Part shown: in pieces, positions 1 to 9,470 of the stretch
How positions within the stretch are numbered: the first letter of the stretch is position 1
Layout of the letters: each line of letters starts with the position of its first letter
Source: Caballeronia calidae
GTDB taxonomy: Bacteria > Pseudomonadota > Gammaproteobacteria > Burkholderiales > Burkholderiaceae
Assembly: GCF_900044055.2 (NCBI RefSeq)
Contig: NZ_FCOX02000018.1
Span: 62,001-126,000, forward strand
Length of the DNA: 64,000 nucleotides
Direction of reading: 5' to 3'
Position numbers and translations under genes: made by a program
Notes under the pieces: generated by a model
Seen by the model: only the letters and a program-made list of their open reading frames with translations
Database searches by the model: none
Told to the model about the DNA's origin: nothing

Positions 1-203
<203 letters not shown>

Positions 204-369
204 CTAGGGCGAACGCGCGGCCGCCGATCGCGCAAAGCCTTGTCCGTTCGGCCGATGCGGCCCGTTCGCCCCCTGGCTGGCTTTCCTTTTGCAGGCCTTT
301 CCGATAGCATCGAACCATGGTTTCATCATCGTTTGAGCATCTGAACAGGCATTTCGCGAGGAGACAGTC

Positions 370-822
370 ATGCGAGTCAGCGACATTCTGAAGGTGAAGG
401 GCAATACGCTGTTCACCGTGACACCCGATACGCCGCTCTCCGACGCGATCGACACGATGGCGGCGCACGACATCGGCTCGCTCGTCGTGATGGAGTACGG
501 CGATCTCGTCGGCATGCTGACCTTCCGCGAGATCATCCTGACCTTGCACAACAACAGCGGCTCGGTCGGCACCACGACGATCCGCAAGATCATGGACGAC
601 CATCCGCTCACCTGCACGCCGGAAACGGACGTCAACGAAGTGCGCCGCATGATGCTCGAGCATCACGTGCGCTATCTGCCGGTCATGGACAAGCGTCAGT
701 TGATGGGCGTCATCTCTTTCTATGACGTGGCGAAGGCCGTCGTGGAAGAGCAAGGCTTCGAGAACCGCATGCTGAAGGCGTATATCCGCGACTGGCCGGA
801 GCAGCAGGAAGAGGCACGCTGA
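370..822 (+). CDS. CBS-domain protein (tandem CBS pair)
   Basis: The 150-residue protein is essentially two CBS motifs. The first spans about residues 8-60 (VTPDTPLSDAID, then IGSLVVM and LVGMLTFREI). The second spans about 75-130 (MDDHPLTCTPETDV, then VRYLPVMD and LMGVISFYDV). Such stand-alone Bateman modules bind adenine nucleotides and usually act as cytoplasmic energy or redox sensors; no catalytic domain is attached and the partner is unknown. The start follows a GAGGAGA ribosome-binding site. It is divergent from the sulfhydrylase gene and closed by a hairpin terminator at about 903, so it is probably transcribed alone. Confidence 0.9.
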   Translation: MRVSDILKVKGNTLFTVTPDTPLSDAIDTMAAHDIGSLVVMEYGDLVGMLTFREIILTLHNNSGSVGTTTIRKIMDDHPLTCTPETDVNEVRRMMLEHHVRYLPVMDKRQLMGVISFYDVAKAVVEEQGFENRMLKAYIRDWPEQQEEAR

Positions 823-902
823 GATTCGCTATCATGCCGCGCGGCTTCGCGCTTCGCGGCAAGACGGTCGAGCCAATGCCTCGCGCAGAACTCATCATCC
901 GC

Positions 903-930
903 AGCGCGCCCCGATGGCGCGCTTTTTTTC
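903..930 (+). terminator. Rho-independent terminator after the CBS gene
   Basis: An 8-bp stem AGCGCGCC / GGCGCGCT with a 5-base loop is followed directly by a run of seven T residues. It lies 80 bases past the CBS stop and before the next gene on the same strand. Confidence 0.8.
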
Positions 931-1038
931 GTCTGGCCCAAAAAGGCTCGATGCCGAGCTCCGGCCCGGTTTCCGTTCCATTCGGATTCGATCACGGTAC
1001 ACGCGCGATCAACGCCGAACTCCACTATTGCGCAAGCC

Positions 1039-2979
1039 ATGAGTGACAAACCGTTGCGCGCCGGGTCGCGCACTTCCCGACGTTCGCATGCCGAGGGCGA
1101 AAGCCAGTTTCGCCTGTTGCGCGAGCGCCGCTTCGCGCCGTTCTTCTGGACGCAGTTTCTCGGCGCGATGAACGACAACGTCTTCAAGGTCGGCTTCACG
1201 TCGCTCGTGACCTTTCAGGCCGCGCGCTTTTCCGGCGTCGATCCGAAGACCGCCGCGTTTCTCATTTCCGCGATTTTCATCGTGCCGTTCGTGCTCTTCT
1301 CGGCGACGTCCGGACAGATCGCCGACAAATACGACAAGGCCGTGCTCGCGCGCCTCGTGAAGAGCTTCGAGATCGTCGTGATGCTGATCGGCGCAGCGGG
1401 TTTTCTGCTGCACAGCGCGCCTTTGCTCTATGCCTGCACGTTCCTGATGGGTGTGCATTCGACCGTCTTCGGGCCGGTGAAATACGCCTATCTGCCGCAG
1501 CACCTCGACTCGCATGAACTCGTCGGGGGCAACGGGCTCGTCGAGATGGGCACCTTCGTCGCGATCCTGATCGGCACGATCATCGGCGGGGCCGCGGCGG
1601 GGGCGTCGGAGCATGGCGCGATGCTGCTCGCGGTGGCGTGCATCGCCTTTGCGATCATCGGGCGTGTCGCGTCGGCGTTCGTGCCGAAGTCGGAGGCATC
1701 GCAGCCGGATCTGCGCATCAACTGGAATCCGTTCTCGGAGACGTGGCGCAATCTGAAGCTCGCGAAGGCCGACCGCACCGTATTTCTGAGCCTGCTCGGC
1801 ATTTCGTGGCTGTGGTTCGTCGGCGCGACCTTCCTCACGTCGTTCTTCAATTTCGCGAAGGACGTGCTGTCCGCCGATCCCGACGTCGTGACCATTCTCC
1901 TCGCGACCTTTTCCATCGGCATCGGCACGGGATCGTTACTCTGCGAGCGGCTTTCGAAGCGACGCGTCGAGATCGGGCTCGTGCCGCTGGGTTCGATCGG
2001 CATCAGCGTGTTCGCGATCGATCTGTTCCTCGCGAGCCACCGTATCGCGCCCGCCGGACATCTGCTGAACGTCGGCGAATTTCTGCTCGCGCTGCCGCAC
2101 TGGCGCATTCTCGCGGACCTGTTCCTGCTCGCGATGTTCGGCGGCTTCTACAGCGTGCCGCTCTATGCGCTGATCCAGGCGCGCAGTCAGCCGACGCATC
2201 GCGCGCGCATCATCGCGGCGAACAATATCCTCAACGCGTTCTTCATGATCGTTTCGGCGCTGATGGCGCTCGCGCTCACATCGTTCGGCGTCGGCATTCC
2301 GGGGCTGTTTCTCGCGACCGCGCTGCTCAACGTCGTGGTCGCCGTGTATATCTATTCGCTCGTGCCGGAGTTCCTGCTGCGCTTCATCGCGTGGATTCTG
2401 GTGCACACGTTCTATCGCATTCGTCTCGTCGATGCCGGGCGCATTCCGCCGCAGGGCGCGGCCGTGCTCGTGTGCAATCACGTGAGTTTCGTCGATGCGG
2501 TCGTCATCATGGCCGAGAGTCCGCGGCCGATCCGTTTCGTGATGGATCACCGCATCTTTCGCACGCCGTTCGTCGGCTGGCTGTTCAAACACGTGAAGGC
2601 GATTCCGATCGCGCCCGCGCACGAAGACGCCGACATGCTCGAACGGGCGTATGCGGCGGCGGGGCGCGCGCTGGACGAGGGCGATCTCGTCTGCATCTTT
2701 CCGGAGGGCAAGCTCACGCGCACGGGCGACATCAATCCGTTCCGGCACGGCATCTCCGAGATCCTGCGACGCCATCCGGCGCCCGTCGTGCCGATGGCGC
2801 TGCGCGGTCTATGGGGCAGCGTGTTCTCGCGTCACGAAGATGCGCAGTGGCCGCGTCCGATCCATAAAGGTGCGATGACGCGTCTGACGCTCGCGGTCGG
2901 CGAGCCGATCGCGCCGGAAGACGCGACGCCGCAGCATCTTCAGGAAGTCGTGACCGCGTTGCGCGGTGCGAGACGTTGA
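1039..2979 (+). CDS. LplT-type MFS transporter fused to a PlsC acyltransferase
   Basis: This 646-residue protein joins two modules. Residues about 30-440 are an MFS transporter with a FFWTQFLGAMNDNVFK opening and about 12 hydrophobic segments, like the lysophospholipid flippase LplT. Residues about 445-646 are a PlsC/LPLAT acyltransferase with the catalytic NHVSFVD motif (NHx4D) and the FPEGKLTRTG motif. By analogy with the LplT-Aas pathway it would import lysophospholipid across the inner membrane and re-acylate it. It lacks the AMP-binding acyl-ACP synthetase domain of Aas, so the acyl donor must be made elsewhere. The fusion as such is seen; its substrate is inferred. A separate lplT lies at 51329-52636. 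Confidence 0.9.
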   Translation: MSDKPLRAGSRTSRRSHAEGESQFRLLRERRFAPFFWTQFLGAMNDNVFKVGFTSLVTFQAARFSGVDPKTAAFLISAIFIVPFVLFSATSGQIADKYDKAVLARLVKSFEIVVMLIGAAGFLLHSAPLLYACTFLMGVHSTVFGPVKYAYLPQHLDSHELVGGNGLVEMGTFVAILIGTIIGGAAAGASEHGAMLLAVACIAFAIIGRVASAFVPKSEASQPDLRINWNPFSETWRNLKLAKADRTVFLSLLGISWLWFVGATFLTSFFNFAKDVLSADPDVVTILLATFSIGIGTGSLLCERLSKRRVEIGLVPLGSIGISVFAIDLFLASHRIAPAGHLLNVGEFLLALPHWRILADLFLLAMFGGFYSVPLYALIQARSQPTHRARIIAANNILNAFFMIVSALMALALTSFGVGIPGLFLATALLNVVVAVYIYSLVPEFLLRFIAWILVHTFYRIRLVDAGRIPPQGAAVLVCNHVSFVDAVVIMAESPRPIRFVMDHRIFRTPFVGWLFKHVKAIPIAPAHEDADMLERAYAAAGRALDEGDLVCIFPEGKLTRTGDINPFRHGISEILRRHPAPVVPMALRGLWGSVFSRHEDAQWPRPIHKGAMTRLTLAVGEPIAPEDATPQHLQEVVTALRGARR

Positions 2980-3034
2980 AGCGGCGCTGGCATAATAGCG
3001 GTTTCCCCCGACACTTTTTTTCAGGTCGACGCTC

Positions 3035-4141
3035 ATGTCCGGCAATACCCTTGGCACGCTTTTCACCGTCACGAATTTCGGCGAGTCGCATGGTCCGGCG
3101 ATCGGCTGCGTGATCGACGGCTGCCCGCCGGGCATGGCGCTCACGGAAGCCGATATCCAGATCGAACTCGATCGCCGCCGTCCCGGCACGTCGCGTCACG
3201 TCACGCAGCGGCAGGAAGCCGATCAGGTCGAGATTCTCTCCGGCGTATTCGAAGGCGTGACGACCGGCACGCCCATCGCGCTATTGATCCGCAATACCGA
3301 TCAGCGCAGCAAGGACTACGGCAACATCGCGCAGACGTTCCGGCCGGGTCATGCGGATTACACGTACTGGCAGAAGTACGGCGTGCGGGATTATCGCGGC
3401 GGCGGGCGTTCATCGGCGCGTCTGACCGCGCCGACGGTCGCCGCCGGCGCGGTCGCGAAGAAGTGGCTGCGCGAGAAGTTCGGCCTCGAGACGCGCGGCT
3501 GCATGAGCGCGCTGGGCGAGATCGAGATTCCGTTCGCCGACTGGCAGCACGTGCGCGAAAACCCGTTCTTCTCGCCGAACGCGGAGATCGTGCCGCAGCT
3601 CGAGGAATACATGGACAACCTGCGCCGCGACGGCGATTCGGTCGGCGCGCGCATCCAGGTGACCGCGACGGGCGTGCCGGTCGGTCTCGGCGAGCCGCTT
3701 TACGACCGGCTCGACGCCGACATCGCCCACGCGATGATGGGCCTGAACGCGGTGAAGGCCGTCGAGATCGGCGCGGGTTTCGCGAGCGTTGCCCAACGCG
3801 GCTCGCAGCACGGCGACGAGATGACGCCCGAAGGCTTCGCGACGAACAACGCGGGCGGCATTCTCGGCGGCATTTCGAGCGGGCAGGACATCACGGTGAC
3901 GATCGCGATCAAGCCGACGTCGAGCATCCGCACGCCGCGTCAGTCGATCGACAAGGAAGGTGCGAGCGCGACCGTCGAAACCTTCGGCCGTCACGATCCG
4001 TGCGTGGGCATCCGCGCAACGCCGATCGCCGAGGCGCTGCTCGCGCTGGTGCTGATGGATCACGCGCTGCGTCATCGCGCGCAATGCGGCGATGTGGTCG
4101 TCGGCACGCCGAAGATCGCGGCGCAAGCGCCCGCCAAATAA
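3035..4141 (+). CDS. aroC: Chorismate synthase
   Basis: This enzyme eliminates phosphate from 5-enolpyruvylshikimate 3-phosphate to give chorismate, the last common step of aromatic amino acid synthesis, and needs reduced FMN. The 368 residues match the usual family length. The N-terminal [14 protein letters not shown] signature is at residues 13-26, followed by [15 protein letters not shown]. The [10 protein letters not shown] stretch and a C-terminal [10 protein letters not shown] stretch are also present. It starts 55 bases after the transporter fusion and ends at a strong bidirectional terminator. Confidence 0.97.
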   Translation: MSGNTLGTLFTVTNFGESHGPAIGCVIDGCPPGMALTEADIQIELDRRRPGTSRHVTQRQEADQVEILSGVFEGVTTGTPIALLIRNTDQRSKDYGNIAQTFRPGHADYTYWQKYGVRDYRGGGRSSARLTAPTVAAGAVAKKWLREKFGLETRGCMSALGEIEIPFADWQHVRENPFFSPNAEIVPQLEEYMDNLRRDGDSVGARIQVTATGVPVGLGEPLYDRLDADIAHAMMGLNAVKAVEIGAGFASVAQRGSQHGDEMTPEGFATNNAGGILGGISSGQDITVTIAIKPTSSIRTPRQSIDKEGASATVETFGRHDPCVGIRATPIAEALLALVLMDHALRHRAQCGDVVVGTPKIAAQAPAK

Positions 4142-4151
4142 ATCTCAGCAT

Positions 4152-4195
4152 AAAAAAACGGGCGCCGGTCTGAACGACCGGCGCCCGTTTTCATT
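4152..4195. terminator. Bidirectional terminator between aroC and etf-QO
   Basis: A 16-bp perfect stem (4155-4170 with 4176-4191, five-base loop) is flanked by A residues on the left and T residues on the right. It can therefore terminate both convergent genes. Confidence 0.9.
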
Positions 4196-4209
4196 TGGCG
4201 GCGCGGAAA

Positions 4210-5883
4210 TTACATGTTCGGATAATTCGGCCCGCCGCCGCCTTCCGGTGTGACCCACACGATGTTCTGCGTCGGGTCCTTGATGTCGCAGGTCTTGCAG
4301 TGCACGCAGTTCTGCGCGTTGATCTGCAGGCGCTCGCTGCCTTCGTCGGACTTGACGAACTCGTACACGCCCGCCGGGCAGTAGCGGCCTTCCGGTCCCG
4401 CATAGGTGCGCAGGTTCACGTTCACCGGCACGCTCGCGTCCTTCAGCGTCAGATGCGCGGGCTGGTTCTCCTCGTGGTTCGTGTTCGAGATGAACACCGA
4501 CGAGAGACGATCGAACGTGAGCTTGCCGTCCGGCTTCGGATAGACGATGGGCTTGCACTGCGACGCCGGCTTCAGCATCTCGTGATCCCAATGCTGATGA
4601 TGCAGCGTCCACGGCACGTTGCCGCCCATCACCTTTTGCTCGAGGCCGACCATGAAGGTGCCGAGGTAGAGGCCCTTGCTCATCCACTGCTTGAAGTTGC
4701 GCGCGCGATGCAGTTCGGTCTTGAGCCACGACGTATCGAACAGTTCGGGGTAGGCGGTCAGCTCGTCGTTCTGACGGCCCGCCTGCACGGCTTCGAACGC
4801 GGCTTCGGCGGCCATCTTGCCAGACTTGATCGCCGCGTGGCTGCCCTTGATGCGCGACGCGTTCAGGAAACCCGCGTCATCGCCCGCGAGCGCGCCGCCG
4901 GGAAATGCGAGCTTCGGCAGCGACATGAGACCGCCGGCCGTGATCGCACGCGCGCCGTAGGAGATGCGCTTGCCGCCTTCGAGGAACGCACGAATCGACG
5001 GATGCGTCTTGTAGCGCTGGAACTCTTCGAACGGCGAGAGATACGGATTCGAATACCCGAGCCCGACGACGAAGCCCACGACCACCTGGTTGTTGTCCAT
5101 GTGGTAGAGGAATGAGCCGCCGTAGGTGTCGGGTTCGAGCGGCCAGCCGGCGGTGTGGATCACGAGGCCGGGCTTGTGCTTGACCGGATCGATCTCCCAC
5201 AGCTCCTTGATGCCGATGCCGTACACCTGCGGATCGGAATTCTGGTTGAGCTTGAACTTCTCCATCAACTGACGGCCGAGATGCCCGCGCGCGCCTTCGC
5301 AGAAGAGCGTGTACTTCGCGTGCAGTTCCATGCCGAGCTGGAAGTTCTCGGTCGGCTCGCCATCCTTGCCGACGCCCATGTTGCCCGTCACGACGCCGCG
5401 CACCGCGCCGTCATCGGTATAGAGCACTTCGGCCGCCGGAAAGCCCGGGAATATCTCGACGCCGAGCGCCTCGGCCTGTTGACCGAGCCAGCGCGTGACG
5501 TTCGCGAGGCTGATCACATAGTTGCCGTGATTCTTGAAGTTATCGGGAAGCAGCCAGTTCGGCACCTGCTTCGCGTCGTTCTGCGACAGGAACAGGAAGC
5601 GGTCTTCGGTTACTTCGACGTCGAGCGGCGCGCCTTTTTCCCTCCAGTCGGGAATGAGTTCGGACAGACCGCGCGGGTCCATTACCGCGCCGGAGAGAAT
5701 GTGCGCGCCGATCTCGGAGCCTTTCTCCAGGACGCACACGCCGATCTCGACGCCTTTTTCCTCCGCCAGTTGCTTCAAACGGATGGCCGCCGACAAACCG
5801 GCTGGTCCGCCGCCGACGATGACGACGTCGTATTCCATCGATTCGCGGGGACCGTATTGCTCGATGAGGCTCGCCGGGGTCAT
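4210..5883 (-). CDS. Electron transfer flavoprotein-ubiquinone oxidoreductase
   Basis: This inner-membrane-associated FAD and 4Fe-4S enzyme passes electrons from ETF, reduced by acyl-CoA and other dehydrogenases, to ubiquinone. The 557 residues begin with a Rossmann FAD motif (DVVIVGGGPAGLSAA, about residues 20-34) and contain GCDGA-like FAD-binding segments such as LFCEGARG. They end with the cluster-binding region CVHCKTCDIKDP plus an upstream Cys in the RYCPAGVYE segment. I chose the ATG at 5883, five bases after an AGGAG site; a TTG codon just upstream is less likely. A dyad in the divergent promoter region (5972-5987) suggests local control together with the SDR gene. Confidence 0.95.
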   Translation of the reverse strand: MTPASLIEQYGPRESMEYDVVIVGGGPAGLSAAIRLKQLAEEKGVEIGVCVLEKGSEIGAHILSGAVMDPRGLSELIPDWREKGAPLDVEVTEDRFLFLSQNDAKQVPNWLLPDNFKNHGNYVISLANVTRWLGQQAEALGVEIFPGFPAAEVLYTDDGAVRGVVTGNMGVGKDGEPTENFQLGMELHAKYTLFCEGARGHLGRQLMEKFKLNQNSDPQVYGIGIKELWEIDPVKHKPGLVIHTAGWPLEPDTYGGSFLYHMDNNQVVVGFVVGLGYSNPYLSPFEEFQRYKTHPSIRAFLEGGKRISYGARAITAGGLMSLPKLAFPGGALAGDDAGFLNASRIKGSHAAIKSGKMAAEAAFEAVQAGRQNDELTAYPELFDTSWLKTELHRARNFKQWMSKGLYLGTFMVGLEQKVMGGNVPWTLHHQHWDHEMLKPASQCKPIVYPKPDGKLTFDRLSSVFISNTNHEENQPAHLTLKDASVPVNVNLRTYAGPEGRYCPAGVYEFVKSDEGSERLQINAQNCVHCKTCDIKDPTQNIVWVTPEGGGGPNYPNM

Positions 5884-5971
5884 CAATGCTCCTATGTGCC
5901 GTTAGAATGCCCTTTCGGGATCGCGTATTGTCAGGGAAGGTCAGGCGCGCTGCAACCGAAGCTCGCCAATT

Positions 5972-5987
5972 TAGCACGATCGTACTA
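5972..5987. promoter_or_regulatory. Inverted repeat, candidate operator between etf-QO and SDR
   Basis: TAGCACGA faces TCGTACTA, a 16-base dyad with one mismatched pair, and symmetry extends weakly outward. It lies 89 bases from the etf-QO start and 101 bases from the SDR start. The shape (an ACGATCGT core in an AT-richer flank) fits a TetR-type repressor of acyl-CoA metabolism, but no such regulator gene lies nearby. Confidence 0.45.
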
Positions 5988-6087
5988 TTATCACGACACC
6001 CGTGCTATCGGTGTCAACGCTGACAGCCCGCATCGGCGCACGCGCGCGCCAGCCAGGGCTTATCCAACCATAGAACAAGGAAGCACA

Positions 6088-6861
6088 ATGGGCCGTTCGA
6101 TCAACCTGGAAGGCAAGGTCGCGCTGATCACCGGCGCGTCCAGTGGTTTGGGCAAGCGTTTCGCGCAGGTGCTGTCGCAGGCGGGCGCCAAGGTGGTGCT
6201 CGCGAGCCGCCGCACGGAGCGTCTGAAGGAGCTGCGCGCGGAGATCGAGTCATCGGGTGGCGCGGCGCACGTGGTGTCGCTCGACGTGACCGATTATCAG
6301 AGCGTGAAAGCCGCGATCGCGCACGCGGAGACGGAAGCGGGTACCATCGACATCCTCGTGAATAACTCGGGCGTGTCGACCACGCAGAAGCTGACGGACG
6401 TGACGCCCGCCGACTTCGAATTCGTCTTCGGCACGAACGTGCGCGGTTCGTTTTTCGTCGCGCAGGAAGTGGCCAAGCGCATGATCATGCGCGGCAACGC
6501 GGCGGCGAAGCCCGCTTACCGCATCATCAACGTGGCGTCGGTGGCCGGCTTGCGCGTGTTTCCGCAGATCGGCCTCTATGCGATGAGCAAGGCCGCCGTC
6601 GTTCAGATGACCAAGGCGATGGCGCTCGAATGGGGCCGCCACGGCATCAACGTGAACGCGATCTGCCCGGGTTATATCGACACCGAGATCAATCACCATC
6701 ACTGGAAGACCGAGCAGGGGCAAAAGCTCATAGCGATGCTGCCGCGCCGCCGCGTGGGCTCGCCCGGCGATCTCGACGGCCTGCTCCTGCTGCTCGCCGC
6801 CGACGAATCGCAGTTCATGAACGGCTCGGTGATCTCCGCGGACGACGGCTTCGCGCTCTGA
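6088..6861 (+). CDS. SDR-family NAD(P)-dependent oxidoreductase
   Basis: A classical short-chain dehydrogenase of 257 residues. It has the cofactor motif TGASSGLG (residues 15-22), the NNSG motif, the catalytic Ser in the NVASVAG segment, and the Y-x-x-x-K pair in LYAMSKAA. The exact substrate cannot be read from the sequence. Its placement opposite etf-QO and 47 bases before a thioesterase suggests a hydroxyacyl-CoA or related acyl intermediate. The ATG at 6088 follows an ACAAGGAAG site; the open frame extends far upstream but lacks coding character there. Confidence 0.9.
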   Translation: MGRSINLEGKVALITGASSGLGKRFAQVLSQAGAKVVLASRRTERLKELRAEIESSGGAAHVVSLDVTDYQSVKAAIAHAETEAGTIDILVNNSGVSTTQKLTDVTPADFEFVFGTNVRGSFFVAQEVAKRMIMRGNAAAKPAYRIINVASVAGLRVFPQIGLYAMSKAAVVQMTKAMALEWGRHGINVNAICPGYIDTEINHHHWKTEQGQKLIAMLPRRRVGSPGDLDGLLLLLAADESQFMNGSVISADDGFAL

Positions 6862-6908
6862 GGGGCCGATTTCTTCACACTGAACACTGAACACAGGTAA
6901 AGCAGTCA

Positions 6909-7346
6909 ATGAGCACCGACCACGACTTTCACACCGTCATCGACTTGTCCATGCCGATCCGCTGGGGCGACATGGACGCCTTCGGTCACGTCAACAACAC
7001 CGTCTATTTCCGTTACATGGAGCAGGTGCGGATCTCGTGGTTCGAACAGGTCGGCATTGCGGGCGGCAACGGCGAGGGGCAGGGGCCGGTGATCGTGAAC
7101 GCGTCGATGGAGTTCCTGAGGCAGCTTCATTATCCCGGCGACGTGATCGGCCGGATGTCCGTCGGCAAGCCGGGGCGCAGCAGCTTCGATACGCGCTTCG
7201 AGCTCTATCGCGCCGACGCGCCCGGCGTGCTGTACGCGCGCGGCGCGGCGAAGATCGTGTGGATCGATTATGCGGCGGGCAAGTCCGTGCCGATTCCCGA
7301 TCTGTTGCGCCAGACCATCGAAACCGGTGCGCCCGTCGCGCTGTAA
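6909..7346 (+). CDS. Hot-dog fold acyl-CoA thioesterase (YbgC/4HBT type)
   Basis: The 145-residue protein carries the hot-dog thioesterase pattern RWGDMDAFGHVNNTVYFRYMEQ near residue 18. The Asp of WGDMDAFGHVNN is the usual active-site position in 4-hydroxybenzoyl-CoA thioesterases and YbgC. It should hydrolyse an acyl-CoA in the cytoplasm; chain length is not predictable. It lies 47 bases after the SDR gene, probably in one transcript, and is convergent with the PAS-LuxR gene. Confidence 0.9.
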   Translation: MSTDHDFHTVIDLSMPIRWGDMDAFGHVNNTVYFRYMEQVRISWFEQVGIAGGNGEGQGPVIVNASMEFLRQLHYPGDVIGRMSVGKPGRSSFDTRFELYRADAPGVLYARGAAKIVWIDYAAGKSVPIPDLLRQTIETGAPVAL

Positions 7347-7355
7347 TCGCGCTTC

Positions 7356-7901
7356 TCAGGTGCCGAGCAGCCGCTGCAGCAGCTCGGTGGCATTGCCCGT
7401 GTCGTATTTCCTCATGAGCCGCGCGCGGTAGATATCGACCGTGCGCGGGCTGATATCGAGCACGCGTCCGATCTGCTTGCTCGTCTTTCCCGTCACCAGC
7501 TGCGCGGCGATCTCCCGCTCGCGCGGCGTCAGTTCGATCGCGACGCGCCGTGTCGCGCTCAGGTCCTCGAAGGTCCAGACGCCCGCCGCGTGCGGCGCGC
7601 CCTGATCGAGCGCGCGCCCGTTCACGTGACACCAGAACAGCTCGCCGTTCTTGCGCTTCATGATCCGGTCGTCGCTGTACGTGCCTCCTTTGCTGATATG
7701 CGCGGCGATGCGCTCCCCGATGCGCGCGAACTCGTCCGGCGATGGATACAGCACCTCGAACGACTTGCCGATGAGCGCTTCGCGCGCGAAGCCGAAGATC
7801 GCGCAGACCTGCTCGTTGCAGTCCTCGATGGTCCGGTCGCGCGAAAGCACGAGCCCGACGGGCGCGAGATGAAACGCGGTTTGATAGTCCAGTGCACGCA
7901 T
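7356..7901 (-). CDS. PAS-LuxR transcriptional regulator
   Basis: The 181-residue protein has an N-terminal PAS domain (about residues 5-110, with DCNEQVCAIFGF and a GKSFEVLYPS segment). A C-terminal LuxR-type helix-turn-helix follows (about 120-175, LTPREREIAAQLVTGKTSKQ then ISPRTVDIYRARL). There is no receiver domain, so the PAS domain is presumably the sensor. I chose the internal ATG at 7901 because PAS homology starts just after it; the frame is open to 7970 but that part looks unconserved. It is divergent from scoAB, with an inverted repeat between them, so it probably controls that operon or itself. Confidence 0.85.
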   Translation of the reverse strand: MRALDYQTAFHLAPVGLVLSRDRTIEDCNEQVCAIFGFAREALIGKSFEVLYPSPDEFARIGERIAAHISKGGTYSDDRIMKRKNGELFWCHVNGRALDQGAPHAAGVWTFEDLSATRRVAIELTPREREIAAQLVTGKTSKQIGRVLDISPRTVDIYRARLMRKYDTGNATELLQRLLGT

Positions 7902-7928
7902 GTGATATCGGGCGCGCGGCGCCTGAGT

Positions 7929-7952
7929 TTCCCGGCGAAATGCCGCCGGGAA
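7929..7952. promoter_or_regulatory. Perfect inverted repeat upstream of the PAS-LuxR gene
   Basis: TTCCCGGCG and CGCCGGGAA form a perfect 9-bp inverted repeat with a six-base spacer, 27 bases upstream of the regulator start and on the scoAB side. It could be an operator in DNA or a hairpin in the regulator mRNA leader. Confidence 0.4.
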
Positions 7953-7991
7953 CCAAACGCGCGCGGGCAATGACTTATGTATTTTTGCGTA

Positions 7992-8021
7992 TTGTGCCGG
8001 ATCGACCGGCCAGCGTACTCT
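7992..8021 (+). promoter_or_regulatory. Possible sigma-70 promoter of scoAB
   Basis: TTGTGC and TACTCT are spaced by 18 bases, about 100 bases before scoA. The match to consensus is moderate. Confidence 0.3.
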
Positions 8022-8121
8022 TGTGCCACGCCAAAAGGCCGCCCGACGCGCTCATGCGCGCACCGCGGCGGCACCAAAAAGCCGATTTTCAGTTGGTTTC
8101 AAACATGGAAGGGACACTCAG

Positions 8122-8826
8122 ATGAACAAGGTCTATCCCAGCGCGAAGGCGGCGCTCGAGGGCATCGTCAAGGACGGGCAGACATTCGCCGTCGGCGGTT
8201 TCGGGCTGTGCGGCATTCCCGAGGCGCTCATCGCCTCGCTGCGCGACTCGGGCGTCAAAGACATCACCTGCATCAGCAACAACGCGGGCGTCGATGGCTT
8301 CGGCCTCGGTCTGCTGCTCGAGACGCGCCAGATCAAGAAGATGATTTCGTCGTACGTCGGCGAGAACAAGGAGTTCGAGCGGCAATATCTCGCCGGCGAA
8401 CTGGAGCTCGAATTCACGCCGCAGGGCACGCTCGCCGAGAAGCTGCGCGCGGGCGGCGCGGGCATTCCGGCGTTCTTCACGAACACCGGCTTCGGCACTG
8501 TGATCGCCGAAGGCAAGGAAACGCGCCAGTTCGGCGAGAACCACTACGTGCTCGAGCATTCGCTGACGGCGGATGTCGGTCTCGTGAAGGCGTGGAAGGC
8601 CGACAAATCCGGCAATCTGATCTATCGCCGCACGGCGCGCAACTTCAACCCGATGTGCGCGATGGCCGGCAAGATCACCGTCGCCGAAGTGGAAGAGATC
8701 GTCGAGGTCGGCGAGCTCGATCCGGACGCGATTCATACGCCCGGCATCTTCGTGCAGCGCCTCGTCCTGAATGCGCATCCGGAAAAGCGCATCGAACAAC
8801 GTATCGTCCGCGCGAAAGGAGAGTAA
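8122..8826 (+). CDS. scoA: Succinyl-CoA:3-ketoacid CoA-transferase, subunit A
   Basis: The alpha subunit (234 residues) of a family I CoA-transferase moves CoA from succinyl-CoA to acetoacetate or a similar 3-oxoacid, activating ketone bodies. The sequence has the [13 protein letters not shown] opening and the segment [20 protein letters not shown], which is typical of SCOT rather than of 3-oxoadipate transferases. The start follows a GGAAGGGA site. It is two bases from scoB and faces a PAS-LuxR regulator. Compare pcaI at 27472-28164, the paralogue for 3-oxoadipate. Confidence 0.93.
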   Translation: MNKVYPSAKAALEGIVKDGQTFAVGGFGLCGIPEALIASLRDSGVKDITCISNNAGVDGFGLGLLLETRQIKKMISSYVGENKEFERQYLAGELELEFTPQGTLAEKLRAGGAGIPAFFTNTGFGTVIAEGKETRQFGENHYVLEHSLTADVGLVKAWKADKSGNLIYRRTARNFNPMCAMAGKITVAEVEEIVEVGELDPDAIHTPGIFVQRLVLNAHPEKRIEQRIVRAKGE

Positions 8827-8828
8827 TC

Positions 8829-9470
8829 ATGGCTTGGACTCGTGACCAGATGGCCGCGCGCGCGGCGCAGGAACTGCAGGACGGCTTCTACGTGAACCTC
8901 GGCATCGGTTTGCCGACGCTCGTCGCCAACCACGTGCCGGAAGGCATGGAAGTGTGGCTGCAATCGGAAAACGGCTTGCTCGGCATCGGGCCGTCGCCGT
9001 ATGAGGACGAAGTCGACGCCGATCTCATCAACGCCGGCAAGCAGACGGTGACGACGCTGCCGGGCTCGTCGATCTTTTCGTCGGCGGATTCGTTCGCGAT
9101 GATCCGCGGCGGCCACATCAACCTGGCGATCCTCGGCGCGATGCAGATCAGCAAGAAGGGCGATCTCGCGAACTGGATGATCCCCGGCAAGATGATCAAG
9201 GGCATGGGCGGCGCGATGGATCTCGTCGCCGGCGTGAAGAAGGTCGTCGTGCTGATGGAGCACGTCGCGAAGGGCGACCAGCACAAGATTCTCGAAGAGT
9301 GCACGCTGCCGCTGACGGGCGTGGGCGTCGTGAATCGCATCATCACGGATCTCGGTGTGATCGATGTCGTCGACGGCGGGCTCAAGCTCGTCGAACTGGC
9401 GGACGGCGTGACGGTCGAGGAAATTCAGAAGAAGACGGGTGCTGCGCTCGATGTCACGAGCGTGAAGTGA
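8829..9470 (+). CDS. scoB: Succinyl-CoA:3-ketoacid CoA-transferase, subunit B
   Basis: The beta subunit has 213 residues. It carries the catalytic glutamate in the [10 protein letters not shown] motif (about residues 46-55), which forms the covalent CoA thioester during transfer. It starts two bases after the scoA stop, behind a GAAAGGAG site, so the two are translated as a unit. The operon ends at a terminator at about 9530. The stop codon is followed by an imperfect 11-base tandem repeat that would offer in-frame stops again. Confidence 0.93.
   Translation: MAWTRDQMAARAAQELQDGFYVNLGIGLPTLVANHVPEGMEVWLQSENGLLGIGPSPYEDEVDADLINAGKQTVTTLPGSSIFSSADSFAMIRGGHINLAILGAMQISKKGDLANWMIPGKMIKGMGGAMDLVAGVKKVVVLMEHVAKGDQHKILEECTLPLTGVGVVNRIITDLGVIDVVDGGLKLVELADGVTVEEIQKKTGAALDVTSVK

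Noticed and set aside
5155..6087. Upstream extension of the SDR gene
   Set aside because: Antisense to etf-QO; SDR family homology starts exactly at the ATG at 6088.
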